The notes under the pieces were generated by a model. The model ran no database searches and was not told where the DNA came from. It saw only the letters and a program-made list of their open reading frames with translations. Positions 63,065 through 64,000 of a stretch of 64,000 nt of DNA are shown here, piece by piece; position 1 is the stretch's first letter; every line of letters begins with the position of its first letter. The translations under genes and the position numbers were made by a program. The DNA is from Perkinsus marinus ATCC 50983 (Eukaryota; Perkinsozoa; Perkinsida; Perkinsidae): NCBI RefSeq assembly GCF_000006405.1, contig NW_003202100.1, positions 119,320 through 183,319 on the forward strand. The letters are read 5' to 3'.

Positions 63065-64000
63065 AATACTGTTGGTTGACTTTCTTCGTATACTTCTATT
63101 ATGCGGTAGTAGTATATGTGTGTTATTCTAGTTACTAAACCTTGTTCAGCGACTGGAATCCCTAGTGTTTAATGACACTAATTCGCTTTGCCTGTCTGCG
63201 AATGTGTAAAGTTATGAGCATTATGATCGACATCATCATCATCGCCCTTTCGACGAGCTCACAAGCAACTCGTTGTGAGGGTATGCCTGATAGGGTATCA
63301 AATACCGCTGAAGGTGTTTAGTTCGCCCAAGTGCAACTTCGGTTGGGTAGTGTTGACGTTGATGATATTTGTTCTTGTGGGCAGGCTGTGAATTTCCGTG
63401 TTTTTGCGTGATACTAGAATTATTTGTGTTTTCTGCGTCGTGGCTGATAACTGATCTATTATATCTGCATATGTATTGTTTCTGAGTTGAGTCGATAAGT
63501 TTCGTTCGGTTGGGTGTTGGTATTTCGAGGATAATTCATACAAACGGCAGTTACTGAGGCTGCTTTTGAGTGTGAAACTTTATAGAGATTGCATGATGAA
63601 GGGATGTGAACCTTCCAAATCGAACGGTTGCCACACCAAAATTGTGCATAGGGGTGTGGCAATGTAGTCGCCAAGTTGACGTGAAGTCATTAATGATCAT
63701 AAAAAGAAAGATTAAACTTCCTGGTGGCGTTATGGGGACGCACTTGATTGTAAGTTACACTTTGTAACCACAATGGCTACTCTGGTGACTATCCCGATAA
63801 CAGTATGGGTATTGGCTGTCTCCTACTATTCCTGTGACAAACAATGGGTAGCGACTTAATCAGTGGGGCTGCTCCACGCCGCCAGTTTCGCTCCTAATAG
63901 GACCAATTTCGCTGTTCGCTAGGGCAGATACATGTTGCAGATACATGTTGCGATGTTTGTTCTCGTTTGGTCGAAGCCTATTCTGTTCACTCGGGTAAAT
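63065..64000. other. no gene recognised
   Basis: 3' flank of the secreted protein gene. Short frames only, with a small ATC run near 63228-63245. Confidence 0.4.

Overview
The window is nuclear DNA of an alveolate protist, most likely a Perkinsus species. This is an inference. It rests on an alveolin (inner membrane complex) gene, on eukaryotic housekeeping genes broken by many very short GT-AG introns (mostly 42-60 nt), on dense packing of genes on both strands, and on a mid-range GC content. Core dinoflagellates would be expected to show fewer canonical introns. Most genes only become visible after splicing by eye, so exon joins are my reconstruction. They are strongest where reading phase and family alignment agree.

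Layout. 1-1185: nothing recognised. 1186-4189 (-): AND-1/Ctf4-like replisome protein. 4190-9100: poor in genes, with a MULE transposase relic interrupted by a minisatellite. 9584-12128 (-): serine carboxypeptidase. 12286-13004 (-): unidentified gene. 13171-13683 (-): SmD3. 13883-15397 (-): mitochondrial citrate synthase. 15639-17605 (+): RBBP4/MSI1 WD40 protein. 17766-19977 (+): cytosolic PheRS alpha. 20702-22052 (-): deoxyhypusine hydroxylase. 22583-23666 (-): COX5B-like. 24230-26097 (+): two hypothetical genes. 26933-27471 (+): LSm2. 27682-31118 (+): Nup96-like nucleoporin. 31261-32556 (+): mitochondrial uL15. 33350-34566 (-): PAQR/hemolysin III family. 34591-35550 (-): leucine-rich-repeat protein. 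35796-36615 (-): alveolin. 36972-37918 (-): coatomer zeta. 38459-39315 (-): coiled-coil protein.

40223-59905 is a three-copy tandem segmental duplication. Each unit carries a complete ten-exon papain-type cysteine protease (-) and, divergently, the 5' half of BOP1/ERB1 (+). Only the third BOP1 copy joins the WD40 half and forms an intact gene (58867-62134). Unit 1 carries a LINE 3' fragment. Unit 2 carries a 2276-bp DNA transposon with 195-bp inverted repeats, TG..CA ends, a 5-bp target duplication and a gypsy-type integrase as transposase. It looks like a Ginger-type element and is the most unusual object in the window. A mucin-like secreted or GPI-anchored protein follows at 62408-63064; the rest is empty to my eye.

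The genes do not form a pathway. They are ordinary core functions (splicing, translation, nuclear pore, ribosome biogenesis, mitochondria) in a compact genome. The accessory interest lies in the duplicated locus, its mobile elements, and the repeats and hairpins found inside introns.
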